DNA from: UBA11574 sp964591175
Lineage (GTDB): Bacteria > Desulfobacterota > Desulfobacteria > Desulfobacterales > UBA11574
Direction of reading: 5' to 3'
Length of the DNA: 64,000 bases
Assembly (NCBI GenBank): GCA_964591175.1
Contig: CAZQAF010000001.1
Span: 46,735 to 110,734 of the forward strand
Part shown: positions 1 to 8,989 of the stretch, in pieces
Layout: the number at the start of each line of letters is the position of its first letter
How positions within the stretch are numbered: the stretch's first letter is position 1
Notes under the pieces: model-generated
What the model saw: only the letters and a program-made list of their open reading frames with translations
What the model was told of the DNA's origin: nothing
The model's database searches: none
Translations under genes and position numbers: made by a program

Positions 1-794
1 TGGTAGGCCTTGATCGTATAAAAAACAGTGTGTGGGCCTTTTTTACGGCCTTCGATCTTCCAGGCGCGGATTTGCGGAATCGTCAGAAGGACTTTGACGA
101 GCACATCCAGACTGAGATCCCGGCAGGAAAAGGATCTTTCATTTTGTTTTTTTTGCCGGTATACTCGGCGACAGGGCTGGACGCATCGTCCCCGAAGCCC
201 GCTTTTTCCACCGAGATAACTGCTCCAGTAGCATCTTCCGGAAACACCATAGCACAGCGCGCCGTGTATGAATACTTCCAGATCCAGCCCCCTGGGACAG
301 GCTGTGGCCATGGTTTTGATTTCATCGATATTCAGTTCCCTGGGAAGCACGATCCGGTGAACGCCGAAGCTTTTTTGAACCTGTTGAAGGGCCGCTGAAA
401 AACTGACATTGGACAAGGTCGAAAGATGAATTTCGCCTTTAAAACCGGCTTGGCCGGCGAGGTCGACAAAAGCCAGGTCCTGAATGATAATGCCGTCCGG
501 TTTCACGTGGCTGCCCAGTTGTTGGAGCAGTCTTTGTGCCGTGTGCAGTTCTTCCGGCTTCAACAGCGCGTTCAACGCCACATGAACTCTGACCCCTTTG
601 TCATGGGCCAGCAGTGTCAGAGGGATAAGCTCCTCTATGGTAAAATTTTCGGCGGCCATGCGTGCCGAAAATTGGCGTAGCCCGCAGTATATTTCATCGG
701 CACCTGCGGCAAGGGCGGCCAAAAAGGCGGCCTTGTTGCCTGCGGGCGCCAGGATCAAAGGGCGGAGAGGTATCGGTGTTTCATCGTTTTTCAT
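1..794 (-). CDS. Peptidase U32 family protein (partial, runs off the left edge)
   Basis: An uninterrupted minus-strand reading frame of about 264 codons starts at the ATG at 794 and leaves the window at base 1, so the C-terminal end is missing. The N-terminus reads MKNDETPIPLRPLILAPAGN, followed by the AGADEIYCGL segment typical of U32 proteins. The family signature is clear near residue 175-215: EVFIHGALCYGVSGRCYWSS, then a Gly-rich stretch and RGRCVQPCRRVY, including the cysteines that in this family bind an Fe-S cluster (RlhA, TrhP and UbiU relatives). Such proteins act in tRNA or rRNA hydroxylation or ubiquinone biosynthesis rather than proven proteolysis. Which subgroup this is cannot be decided without the C-terminus. 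No strong ribosome-binding site is visible upstream. The gene diverges from cooC across about 216 bp. Confidence 0.85.
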   Translation of the reverse strand, partial: MKNDETPIPLRPLILAPAGNKAAFLAALAAGADEIYCGLRQFSARMAAENFTIEELIPLTLLAHDKGVRVHVALNALLKPEELHTAQRLLQQLGSHVKPDGIIIQDLAFVDLAGQAGFKGEIHLSTLSNVSFSAALQQVQKSFGVHRIVLPRELNIDEIKTMATACPRGLDLEVFIHGALCYGVSGRCYWSSYLGGKSGLRGRCVQPCRRVYRQKKQNERSFSCRDLSLDVLVKVLLTIPQIRAWKIEGRKKGPHTVFYTIKAY

Positions 795-1010
795 TGGGCT
801 GCAGACTTTCAGGTTCAGGATTCAGGGTTTGACAGCAACAATAACCATTTCAAGGGGCATTATCAAGTGAAAGGGCGAATAAATGCTCTTGCTCCGACGA
901 TATCCTGTGTTATATTCAAGATTAAAAGAAACGTAATGGTTTCGTAAGATGAATTCGAAATTTTACGGATCCATCAAACTGTAAATTCAAGAAGCCCGAA
1001 AGGATACATT

Positions 1011-1766
1011 ATGAAACTTGCAGTGAGCGGCAAAGGGGGCGTTGGGAAAACAACCTTTTCGGCACTTTTGATACGGACGTTGAATGCTCAGGGAAAACAT
1101 GTGCTGGCTATTGATGCGGATCCGGACGCCAACCTTGCGGCGGCATTGGGCATACCGGATGCGGACAGCATTACGCCCATTTCGGAGATGAAAGAACTCA
1201 TATTCGAGAGGACCGAAGCGAGGCCGGGCAGCATCGGCGGTTTTTTTAAACTCAACCCCAAAGTGGATGACCTTCCCGAAGCGCTGTCGGCAAAGATGGA
1301 CGGCATCAAACTGATGCGTCTTGGGGGCGTTCAAAAAGGGGGCGGCGGCTGCATCTGCCCGGAGAGTACCCTGTTGCGGGCGTTGATCACCCATATTGTC
1401 CTGGCGCGTGATGAAGTGGTGGTGATGGACATGGAGGCCGGAATCGAACATTTGGGAAGAGCCACCGCTTCGGCGGTGGATCGCTTGATCGTGGTGGTGG
1501 AACCCGGCCGGAGAAGCATGGATACCGCCGGCCATATTCGAAAGCTTGCTTTGGAAATCGGACTTAAAAACATCGTCCTCGTGGGCAATAAAATCCGCAA
1601 CCCGAAAGACGAGCTGTTTTTAAGGGAGCATTTGCGCGATTTCGAGTTTCTCGGATTTATTCCTTATGACGAAGCCTTGATAGAAGCAGACCTGAACGGC
1701 ATTTCACCCTTTGATGTAAATTCGGTTGCAAAAGAGAATGTTAATGCGATGATTGTCAGAATTTAA
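1011..1766 (+). CDS. cooC: CooC-type nickel-insertion ATPase
   Basis: The 251-residue protein starts MKLAVSGKGGVGKTTFSALL, a deviant Walker A motif of the MinD/ParA/CooC class. A CxC motif (GGGCICPEST, about residue 116-125) is the metal-binding cysteine pair that distinguishes CooC, and VVVMDMEAGIEHLGR is the switch/Walker B region. CooC proteins use ATP to help insert nickel into the C-cluster of carbon monoxide dehydrogenase (established for the family). No CODH gene lies in this window, so the partner must be elsewhere; the Wood-Ljungdahl genes at 50-62 kb fit the same physiology. An AAGGA ribosome-binding site precedes the ATG. The stop codon overlaps the start of the downstream helicase gene (TAATG). 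Confidence 0.9.
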   Translation: MKLAVSGKGGVGKTTFSALLIRTLNAQGKHVLAIDADPDANLAAALGIPDADSITPISEMKELIFERTEARPGSIGGFFKLNPKVDDLPEALSAKMDGIKLMRLGGVQKGGGGCICPESTLLRALITHIVLARDEVVVMDMEAGIEHLGRATASAVDRLIVVVEPGRRSMDTAGHIRKLALEIGLKNIVLVGNKIRNPKDELFLREHLRDFEFLGFIPYDEALIEADLNGISPFDVNSVAKENVNAMIVRI

Positions 1767-3889
1767 TGAGCGGTTCAACACGACACTTTTATAAGACAAA
1801 AAAAAGAAAAGGCGGATACAGCCGGCGGCGCCGGCCTCCCAAAATCAGGCCCGGGGCCGACGCAGGGCTCAAGCGGATTTTTGCCGGCATCGGCGTCCCT
1901 GATGAGACACCTTTCAAACCCGACCCCTATCAGATCCAGGCATTGTCGGCGGTTAAACGCTCGGACTGCCTGGTGACGGCACCGACCGGATCCGGCAAAA
2001 CATGGATTGCCGAGCAAGCTATCGCCAGGATTCTAAAAAAGGGGGGCAAATCGTGGTATGCCTCCCCCCTAAAAGCGCTGAGCAATACAAAATACAGTGA
2101 ATTTTCACAAATATTCGGGCCGGAAAACGTCGGCATTTTAACCGGTGACCGAAAAGAAAACCTGGATGCGCCCGTTATTGTGGGAACCACCGAAATCCTT
2201 CGGAATCAACTATACGACGCCATGTATCAAGGTGTGATGCTCCTTACCGATATTGTTGTTCTGGACGAAGCGCATTTTTTGGGAGATGAAGACCGGGGGG
2301 TCGTGTGGGAAGAGATCATGATATATCTTCCCCCCAGGATACCCCTTCTTTTGCTCTCGGCCACCATCGGGAATGCAAAGGACATTGCCCATTGGCTTTC
2401 GACCATTCGCTTGAAGGAGTGCATTGTTGTCGAAGAAACCAAAAGACCCGTGCCGTTGCACGCCCTTTTTTTTCACCCTTCGGGAACCCTGCTTCCGCTG
2501 CTTTCCCGGGGAAGCCCGAAAAAGAGCAGATTATCCAAAAAAGTGGCTTCTTATGTGACCGCAAGCCGTCCGCTGTTTCTTTCGCCGCCCCATAAGCTGC
2601 CGCCTTTCGGGGATATTTTGCGCGTCCTCAATAAATATCGGCTTCTCCCGGCGATATTTTTTCTCAAATCCAGAGCCGATTGTGACAATGCCCTCGATCT
2701 CTGCGATCAGACTTTGGGAAACAATTTGACGAGAAAGGACCGGCGAAGCCGAAGAATCGAAGAACTTGTGGCGCATAATTCCCACATTGCCGGGCACCGG
2801 CAAATGTGGCACCTCGAACAATTGGCTGTGGGCGCCCATCACAGCGGCCAGCTCCCGGCATGGAAGCTGGTGCTGGAAACCTTGATGACGGAAGGGCTTC
2901 TAGATGCGGTTTTCGCCACGTCAACCGTTGCCGCCGGTGTGAATTTTCCGGCCAGAACCATCGTCTTATTGAACTCCGACCGGTTCAACGGCAGGGAGTT
3001 TATGCCGCTTTCTCCGACGGAGTTTCATCAAATGACCGGACGGGCCGGACGAAGGGGAATGGACCATATTGGATTTGCGGTGGCGATTCCCGGCAAATTC
3101 ATGGACATTCGGCTGACGGCAAAACTGATGTCTTCGCCGCCGTCGGATGTGTCCAGCCAGATCAAAATAAACTTTTCCATGGTGCTCAATCTCCTTTTGT
3201 CCCATTCGCCGGACCAGATCGAAGACCTGCTTCAAAAATCCTTTGCAGCCCATCAGATGTTTCAGGCAAAAAACAAACAGCGGCGCCAACAATCCGCGGA
3301 AAATGATCCCAAACAGCTCTGGCAGGCTTTTGTGCGTCATCTCGATTTTTTAAAGGAAACCGATTATGCGGAAAAGAGCGGCCGGCTTACCGTCGACGGC
3401 GTTTGGGCCTCTCAACTTCGAGTGGATCATCCGTTGATGATTGCCGAAGGCTTCCGGAGAGGGGTTTTGCCGAAAAATGATCCGATGCTCCTCGCCGCCA
3501 TAATGACGATGTTTGTCAATGAACGCGAGTCCGATGAGAAACTCGACGAGGCATTTACACCCAAAGCGCTGATCGGCAGCTTTTTCAAGGTGAAAAAAGG
3601 ACTGGCATCATTTTCAGCCCGGATGACCAAAAAAGGTTTTGAAACCCGGCCACTGGTGCTGTCGCCGGCGGCGATGATCTACGCCTGGGCGTCCGGGTTG
3701 CCTTGGGAAAAGGTGCTGAACATCGGAAAAATGGAAGAGGGAGACCTGTGTATGCTGATTCTCAGGACGGCGGACAACCTGAGACATGTCAGAACCCTTA
3801 AAGATGTCTTCCCCGAGGCCGCCTCGGCTGCGGGTGAGGCAATAGAGCTTATCATGAGATATCCCGTGGTGATGGATTATGACATTTGA
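1766..3889 (+). CDS. Ski2-like DEAH-box helicase
   Basis: This 707-residue protein has the motifs of superfamily 2 helicases in order: a Q-motif-like segment (PDPYQIQAL), motif I APTGSGKTW, motif II DEAH, motif III LSAT, a GAHHSGQLP segment, the STVAAGVNFPA region and motif VI QMTGRAGRRG. The GAHHSG and MTGRAGRRGMD spellings are those of the Ski2/Mtr4-like group, which unwind RNA or DNA. The C-terminal 250 residues are alpha-helical in character and not recognised beyond that. The N-terminus is rich in Arg and Lys (residues 5-30), suggesting nucleic-acid contact. Translation is probably coupled to cooC because the two genes share one base. The biological substrate is unknown, and the link to cooC is positional only. 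Confidence 0.85.
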   Translation: MSGSTRHFYKTKKRKGGYSRRRRPPKIRPGADAGLKRIFAGIGVPDETPFKPDPYQIQALSAVKRSDCLVTAPTGSGKTWIAEQAIARILKKGGKSWYASPLKALSNTKYSEFSQIFGPENVGILTGDRKENLDAPVIVGTTEILRNQLYDAMYQGVMLLTDIVVLDEAHFLGDEDRGVVWEEIMIYLPPRIPLLLLSATIGNAKDIAHWLSTIRLKECIVVEETKRPVPLHALFFHPSGTLLPLLSRGSPKKSRLSKKVASYVTASRPLFLSPPHKLPPFGDILRVLNKYRLLPAIFFLKSRADCDNALDLCDQTLGNNLTRKDRRSRRIEELVAHNSHIAGHRQMWHLEQLAVGAHHSGQLPAWKLVLETLMTEGLLDAVFATSTVAAGVNFPARTIVLLNSDRFNGREFMPLSPTEFHQMTGRAGRRGMDHIGFAVAIPGKFMDIRLTAKLMSSPPSDVSSQIKINFSMVLNLLLSHSPDQIEDLLQKSFAAHQMFQAKNKQRRQQSAENDPKQLWQAFVRHLDFLKETDYAEKSGRLTVDGVWASQLRVDHPLMIAEGFRRGVLPKNDPMLLAAIMTMFVNERESDEKLDEAFTPKALIGSFFKVKKGLASFSARMTKKGFETRPLVLSPAAMIYAWASGLPWEKVLNIGKMEEGDLCMLILRTADNLRHVRTLKDVFPEAASAAGEAIELIMRYPVVMDYDI

Positions 3890-4003
3890 TGAATTCGACA
3901 AAAACAAAAACGCAACGTTTTAATTGACGAATACGGGTTTCGGGTGTTTTTATATTAAAAATCAACTGCTTTCATTTCATCCGGTATTAAGAAAAATGCC
4001 ATA

Positions 4004-4195
4004 TTGACAATACGACGGGCATCGGATACCATATTTTATATGATTGCCGCAACATGGCAGATGCCGGATATCTGACCGCGTACCCGTTGTGATGCTTCAT
4101 GCGAAGCCATACAACCGTTATTTTTTTAGTTGTTTCAATCTCAAAAAGCGAATTTGATTCACTTCGCTCTCATCACTATCATTTCACTTAATTCG
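4004..4195 (+). promoter_or_regulatory. Shared promoter-leader module, copy A
   Basis: The 466-bp gap before the DUF3300 gene holds TTGACA at 4004-4009, a 17-nt spacer containing GGGCATCGG, and a TACCAT -10 candidate. The leader then has GTGATGCTTCATGCGA (about 4089-4104), CTCAAAAAGCG and CTCATCACTATCATTTCACT. The same motifs recur in the same order upstream of six other operons in this window. Promoter function is inferred from the sigma70-like spacing; no gene is visible in the gap. Confidence 0.6.
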
Positions 4196-4355
4196 ATATC
4201 GGATGCTTTGAAAAATTGCCGCTACGGCAGCGGGACATTACGGTTTAAATTCCGAAATGGTGGTTGCAGCGTCTGGTCGGAGAGAACAGGTGGATATTCA
4301 GATCCGGGAAAAAGGCAACTGATGCCGATGACTTATGTGTCGATAAGGAGGCAGC

Positions 4356-5705
4356 ATGAAGGCATATCATATCTTTCGCGGTGCGATGGGCTTGCTGATC
4401 CTCTTTTTCCTGGCCCAACCGTTCAGCTTATCGGCCCGGGCAGCGGAGAAGGGGTACTCGCAGGAGCAGTTGAGTCAGATGCTGGCACCGATTGCCCTCT
4501 ATCCCGACGACCTGCTTTCCCAGGTGCTGATGGCATCGACCTACCCGCTGGAGGTCGTGGAGGCCGATCGCTGGGTCAGGAAAAATCCGCTGCTGACCGG
4601 CGCCAGTCTCGACGAAGCGCTCAAGGACAAGGACTGGGACGCCAGCATCAAAGCCCTTTGCCATGTTCCCGCGGTGCTGGCCCTGATGAGTGAGCGGCTG
4701 GAAGAGACCACCGACCTGGGCAACGCCTTTCTGAAACAGGAATCGGAGGTGATGCGCGTCATCCAGGATCTGCGCCACAGCGCTTACGAGGAGGGGAATC
4801 TCAGCTCCAATGACAAGCAAAAGGTTATTTATAAGTCCAACGGCACTATCGTCATCGAGCCGGCCGATCCGCAGATCGTCTACGTGCCCTACTACAGCAC
4901 CCGCTACGTTTACGGCCCCTGGCTGTATCCGGCTTATCCGCCCTGGTACTGGGGGCCTCCCGGAGTGATTGTGGGAACCGGCGTCTATTTTTGGCCTGAC
5001 GTCTACGTCGGTTTCAGTTTCGGCTTCGGATACTGGTGTCACTTTGACTGGCCGAGGCGGACCATCATCATTAACGTCCACCGCCGGCCCGGATTCTTCC
5101 GGCATGACTATGATTGGGCGTCTCACCGGGGACCGTGGCGCCATGAACCCCGTCACCGTCGGGGTGTCGTGTATCGCGACCGGATTACCGCCGAGAAGTT
5201 CGGGCAGTATCCCAAAAGCGGCCAGGTTTTCTACCGCGGGCGATGGCGTTTTCCCGAGCAGCGGATGGAAAACCGGCTGAACCGGGAGCGACGCGGCGGC
5301 AGTTCCGTCCGGGGGCGGGCAACGGCCCGTCCTGCCCCGGTTGCCAAACCGGCGGCTCGCAAACGAACATCGACAGGGACGCGGCGCGTCACCTCGGTTC
5401 CGGAACGGCGCGTCACCTCGACTCCGGAGCGGCGCCAAGAAGAAGCGTGGCGAAGAGAGCGGGTCGAAAGGCGGGAGCACACCACGGTCTTCGGCGGTAT
5501 CATGGACGGCCGGGAGGAAGGAAGATCGAGTATCCGCGGCGGCGCCAGCCGTGGCGCCATGTACCGGCGCGGACGGGAAGAGCGGCGTGGCATCCCATCT
5601 ACTTCTCAGCAACATCGGAGGCAGGGCGGCGGAGGTCGCGCTACTCCATCCACTTCTCAGCAGCATGAAGGACGGGGCGGCGGAGGGCGCGGTGTTCACC
5701 GGTAA
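4356..5705 (+). CDS. DUF3300 domain protein, secreted, with basic low-complexity tail
   Basis: A strong AAGGAGG site precedes the ATG. The first 30 residues form a signal peptide ending near SARAA. Residues about 35-290 match DUF3300, recognisable by LAPIALYPDDLLSQVLMAST and the aromatic-rich IVYVPYYSTRYVYGPW region. The last 150 residues are Arg/Gly-rich with internal repeats: paired RRVTS-PERR units, then PSTSQQH followed by GGGGR twice. The function of DUF3300 is not known; it is often found beside DUF2950, as here. The tail probably makes nucleic-acid, envelope or surface contacts, but that is inference. A 423-codon open frame on the opposite strand is a GC-rich shadow. Confidence 0.85.
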   Translation: MKAYHIFRGAMGLLILFFLAQPFSLSARAAEKGYSQEQLSQMLAPIALYPDDLLSQVLMASTYPLEVVEADRWVRKNPLLTGASLDEALKDKDWDASIKALCHVPAVLALMSERLEETTDLGNAFLKQESEVMRVIQDLRHSAYEEGNLSSNDKQKVIYKSNGTIVIEPADPQIVYVPYYSTRYVYGPWLYPAYPPWYWGPPGVIVGTGVYFWPDVYVGFSFGFGYWCHFDWPRRTIIINVHRRPGFFRHDYDWASHRGPWRHEPRHRRGVVYRDRITAEKFGQYPKSGQVFYRGRWRFPEQRMENRLNRERRGGSSVRGRATARPAPVAKPAARKRTSTGTRRVTSVPERRVTSTPERRQEEAWRRERVERREHTTVFGGIMDGREEGRSSIRGGASRGAMYRRGREERRGIPSTSQQHRRQGGGGRATPSTSQQHEGRGGGGRGVHR

Positions 5706-5770
5706 TCTAAAGTGATTCTGACATGAGCTGAAAAACGAAAGTTCAAAGGGATCAACCGAAGGAGGCGTTC

Positions 5771-6727
5771 ATGTTCGATATTCGTAACATGTTGCTTTGG
5801 ATTGGGATACTGACCGTGCTGACGGCTTTACCTGCATTACCGGCACCGGCCCGGGAGACGGCCCGTGCACCAGCGCAGACCGTTTTCGTTTCTCCGGAGA
5901 AAGCGGTGCAGTCCCTGGTGACGGATGTGCGCGAAGACAACGACAGCGGACTCGCCGCCATATTCGGAACGGGATCGGAAGACCTCATCTCCTCCGGCGA
6001 CCGGGTTGCCGATCGCAACGACCGCCAGCATTTTCTCAAGGCTTATGCCGAGAAAAATTATTTGGAACGGCACGATGACAACCAGGTGGTGCTGCATATC
6101 GGCAAGTCGGATTATGCCTTTCCCATCCCCATCGTACGCCGGGAGAAAGGCTGGGCTTTCGACACACCGGCCGGCAGGGAGGAGATCCTCAACCGGCGTA
6201 TCGGCCGTAACGAACTGCGTACCATCGAAGTGCTGCGCGAATATGGTGACGCCCAGCGCGATTATGCCGATCGTCTGCAACAAAAAGGGAAGACCGCCCA
6301 TTTCGCGCGGCGGCTGATCAGTACCGAAGGGTCCCATGACGGTCTTTACTGGGCGGCCGGAAAAGGTGAGAACGAGAGTCCCTTCGGTCCGTTGATCGCC
6401 CGGGCCGGCGAAGCCGGCTATTCGGGCAAGCTTATGGGCAAGGGGGCCGAACCCTTCAACGGCTATTACTTCAAGATTCTTACCGCCCAGGGGCCGCACG
6501 CCGTCGGCGGTGCCTTTAATTATCTGGTCAACGGAAAACTGATTTTAGGTTTCGGATTGCTGGCCTATCCGGCGCGGTATGGTTCTACGGGCGTCAAGAC
6601 CTTTATCGTCAACCAGGAAGGGGTGGTTTATGAAAAGGATCTGGGTGAGAAAACCGGCGAGGCAGCGGCCATGACCACCTATAACCCCGATGACACGTGG
6701 AAGCAATCCAAGGACCCGCCAGAATAA
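5771..6727 (+). CDS. DUF2950 domain protein, exported
   Basis: This 318-residue protein begins with a hydrophobic signal segment (LLWIGILTVLTALPALPAPA) after an AAGGAGG site. The rest fits DUF2950: the N-terminal FVSPEKAVQSLV and AIFGTGSEDLISSGD segments, and a C-terminal half with GYYFKILTAQGPHA, GGAFNYLVNGK and GFGLLAYPARYGSTGV. No catalytic motif is recognisable and no biochemical role is known for the family. It lies 65 bp behind the DUF3300 gene, and the pair is a recurrent neighbourhood in proteobacteria, so the two proteins probably work together in the periplasm. Confidence 0.85.
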   Translation: MFDIRNMLLWIGILTVLTALPALPAPARETARAPAQTVFVSPEKAVQSLVTDVREDNDSGLAAIFGTGSEDLISSGDRVADRNDRQHFLKAYAEKNYLERHDDNQVVLHIGKSDYAFPIPIVRREKGWAFDTPAGREEILNRRIGRNELRTIEVLREYGDAQRDYADRLQQKGKTAHFARRLISTEGSHDGLYWAAGKGENESPFGPLIARAGEAGYSGKLMGKGAEPFNGYYFKILTAQGPHAVGGAFNYLVNGKLILGFGLLAYPARYGSTGVKTFIVNQEGVVYEKDLGEKTGEAAAMTTYNPDDTWKQSKDPPE

Positions 6728-6783
6728 CCGGAATCGACTGCAGTGGCGGTGCCGGCAAAACAAAAAAAGGTTATATAAAATCC

Positions 6784-8046
6784 ATGACCCAAATACAAAA
6801 CGACGAAAAATTGATGGCGAAGGGATATCGAAAAGCCATGGATCTGCTGGGAGAATGTAGCCGTCCCGAGGGTTTTCTGGCCAGCCCGACGGACGATCAG
6901 AACTACCGGCGCATTTGGGGGAGAGACAGTGTCATCATCGGCCTGGCCGCCCTTTTGACCGACGATAATGAACTCCATGACACCTTCAAACGAAGCCTCG
7001 AAACGTTGGCCCGCCACCAGGGACCACACGGTGAGATACCCAGCAACGTAGATCCAAAAAGCGAACGGGTGAGCTACGGCGGCATGACCGGGCGGGTGGA
7101 TGCGGACCTTTGGTTCATCATCGGCTGCGGAGAATACTGGAAAGCGACCGGTGACCTGGATTTTCTCGGTAAGATGCTGCCGGTCATCGAAAAGGTTCGG
7201 TTTCTGCTGGGCGCCTGGCAGTTCAACAACCGGGGCCTGCTTTATGTTCCGGCCACCGGAGACTGGGCCGACGAGTACCTGCACAACGGCTATGTCCTTT
7301 ACGATCAGCTTCTCTACCTACAGGCGCTTCGCACCATAGGAGAGGTCCGGACCCAGTGCCACGATAGCCATGACCATCGGCTCGACGAACAAAAAAGCCG
7401 GCTTAAACACCTGATCCGGGACAATTACTGGTTCGCCGATGATGCCGATGTACCGGACGATGTCTACCACGACGTCATCTACCAGAAGGGGAAAAAGATT
7501 GCCGCCGGCAATAAGAACCGCTACTGGATGTCTTTTTTCTCTCCCCACGGCTATGGGTACCGGTTTGACGCCCTGGCCAACATTTTTGCCTCTCTTTTCG
7601 GCGTGGCGGACGAACGGCGCCGGCGGCTTGTGGACAGGTATATCGAACAGGAACTGGCGGACGAAGAGCTCAAGCTGGTGCCGGCCTTCCATCCGGTGAT
7701 CACTCCTGTGGACAAGGATTGGGAAGAGCTTCATATCATTTTTTCCTACCATTTCAAAAACAGGCCCTATGAATATCACAACGGCGGCCTCTGGCCCATG
7801 ATCACCGGCTTCTATGTGGCCGACCTGAGCCGGCGGGGTCTGATGGATGCGGCCCGGGAATACCTGATCGGGATCCATCGGGCCAACCGCATGGAAATGG
7901 AAGGAGAGGCCTGGGGTTTTCCCGAGTATGTCCATGGCAAAGAGTACACTCCGGGCGGCACCCGTCATCAGGGCTGGAGCGCGGCTGGCGCTATCGTCGG
8001 CCATTATGCCCTAAAAGGAAAGGAGATGTTTCGTATCCATGGATGA
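6784..8046 (+). CDS. Six-hairpin (alpha/alpha)6 glycosidase, GH100/GH63/debranching-type
   Basis: The start is placed at the ATG at 6784 (MTQIQNDEKLM), because an upstream in-frame ATG lies inside the DUF2950 gene and has no ribosome-binding site. The 420-residue product has WGRDSVIIGLAAL, GEIPSNVD, SYGGMTGRVDADLWFI, GDWADEY, GGLWPMITGFYV and GGTRHQGWSAAG, all typical of alpha/alpha toroid glycosidases such as neutral invertases (GH100), amylo-alpha-1,6-glucosidases or glucosylglycerate hydrolases (GH63). The acidic residues in GRVDAD and the WADEY segment are candidate catalytic or binding residues. No signal peptide is present, so it acts in the cytoplasm. It overlaps the downstream HAD phosphatase gene by 8 nt. 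That pairing suggests turnover of sucrose or of a compatible solute such as glucosylglycerate. Confidence 0.7.
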   Translation: MTQIQNDEKLMAKGYRKAMDLLGECSRPEGFLASPTDDQNYRRIWGRDSVIIGLAALLTDDNELHDTFKRSLETLARHQGPHGEIPSNVDPKSERVSYGGMTGRVDADLWFIIGCGEYWKATGDLDFLGKMLPVIEKVRFLLGAWQFNNRGLLYVPATGDWADEYLHNGYVLYDQLLYLQALRTIGEVRTQCHDSHDHRLDEQKSRLKHLIRDNYWFADDADVPDDVYHDVIYQKGKKIAAGNKNRYWMSFFSPHGYGYRFDALANIFASLFGVADERRRRLVDRYIEQELADEELKLVPAFHPVITPVDKDWEELHIIFSYHFKNRPYEYHNGGLWPMITGFYVADLSRRGLMDAAREYLIGIHRANRMEMEGEAWGFPEYVHGKEYTPGGTRHQGWSAAGAIVGHYALKGKEMFRIHG

Positions 8047-8929
8047 TCCAATTGAAATTCTTTTGTGCAGCGACCTGGACCGTACCATTCTTCCCAACGG
8101 CGAGGCGCCCGAATCGCCCGGAGCCCGGGAGGTGCTGCGGCGGATTGCCCGGCGCGCGGAGATTCGGCTGGCTTATGTCAGCGGTCGAAACCGCAAGCTC
8201 ATCGAGGAGGCTATCGAAAACTATCGTCTGCCCCTTCCCGACTTTGCCATCGGCGATGTGGGCACGACGATTTACGACCTGGATAAAGGGCACTGGAACG
8301 AGTGGGCGGCCTGGAACGAAGAGATTTCCAAAGACTGGCCCGAAGGAGGGCGTGATGAACTGGCCGGAAAACTGTCGGACATGACCCGTCTGCAGCTGCA
8401 GGAACCCGAGAAGCAGAACCGTTTCAAGTTGAGCTATTATACCGACGCCGACGCCGACCAGCAGCGGCTCGTTCAGGAGATCCGCCAGCGGCTCGAAGGT
8501 CGCGGCGTCCGGCCCAGCGTCATCTGGAGCGTGGACGAACAGCGTGATGTCGGGCTGATCGACATTTTGCCGAAGCGGGCCAACAAGGTTCACGCGGTCA
8601 GATTTCTGGCCCAAAGAAAGGGCGTTTCAAAAAAGCGTGTGGTCTACGCCGGGGACAGCGGAAACGACCTGGCGGTGATGGTCAGCGACATTCACTCGAT
8701 TCTGGTTCGAAACGCCGCCGAAAAGGTCCGGCGCGAAGCGCGCGAATCGGTTGAAAAAAGCGGTCTCGAGGAAACCTTATACGAGGCAAAGGGAGGCTTT
8801 TTGGGGATGAACGGCAACTACACCGCCGGGGTCCTCGAGGGGCTGGCACACTTTCTGCCCGTTACCCGTGAATGGATCGAAAAAGCACTTGTCGAGTCCG
8901 ATACCGGCACTTCCCCTATTTCCCAGTGA
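8039..8929 (+). CDS. HAD phosphatase, sucrose-6-phosphate phosphatase-like
   Basis: The 296-residue protein has the HAD nucleophile motif DLDRTILPNG near residue 10-20, then AYVSGRNRKLIEEAI (motif II Ser region), a cap domain beginning PDFAIGDVGTTIYD, a Lys in LPKRANKVHAVRFL, and the acidic motif VVYAGDSGNDLAVM. This is the layout of Cof-type C2-capped phosphatases; the IGDVGTTIY segment is most like sucrose-6F-phosphate phosphatase and mannosyl- or glucosyl-3-phosphoglycerate phosphatase. Its start codon lies inside the end of the glycosidase gene, indicating co-translation. Likely role: removing phosphate from a disaccharide-phosphate-type intermediate. Substrate identity is inference. Confidence 0.75.
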   Translation: MDDPIEILLCSDLDRTILPNGEAPESPGAREVLRRIARRAEIRLAYVSGRNRKLIEEAIENYRLPLPDFAIGDVGTTIYDLDKGHWNEWAAWNEEISKDWPEGGRDELAGKLSDMTRLQLQEPEKQNRFKLSYYTDADADQQRLVQEIRQRLEGRGVRPSVIWSVDEQRDVGLIDILPKRANKVHAVRFLAQRKGVSKKRVVYAGDSGNDLAVMVSDIHSILVRNAAEKVRREARESVEKSGLEETLYEAKGGFLGMNGNYTAGVLEGLAHFLPVTREWIEKALVESDTGTSPISQ

Positions 8930-8989
8930 ATTCCCATACCCGGTTCTGCGGATATCGTCTATTTCACCCCATCTGAAAAAAATACCTTC

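Noticed and set aside
30..398. Plus-strand frames at the left edge
   Set aside because: The minus strand encodes an intact U32 peptidase frame with its Cys signature through the same bases.
4130..4693. 187-codon plus frame before and into the DUF3300 gene
   Set aside because: Out of frame with DUF3300, lacks a ribosome-binding site, and covers the promoter-leader module.
4428..5699. 423-codon open frame on the minus strand opposite the DUF3300 gene
   Set aside because: Low-complexity product without a recognisable domain; the plus frame has signal peptide, ribosome-binding site and DUF3300 motifs. It is a shadow of GC-rich coding.
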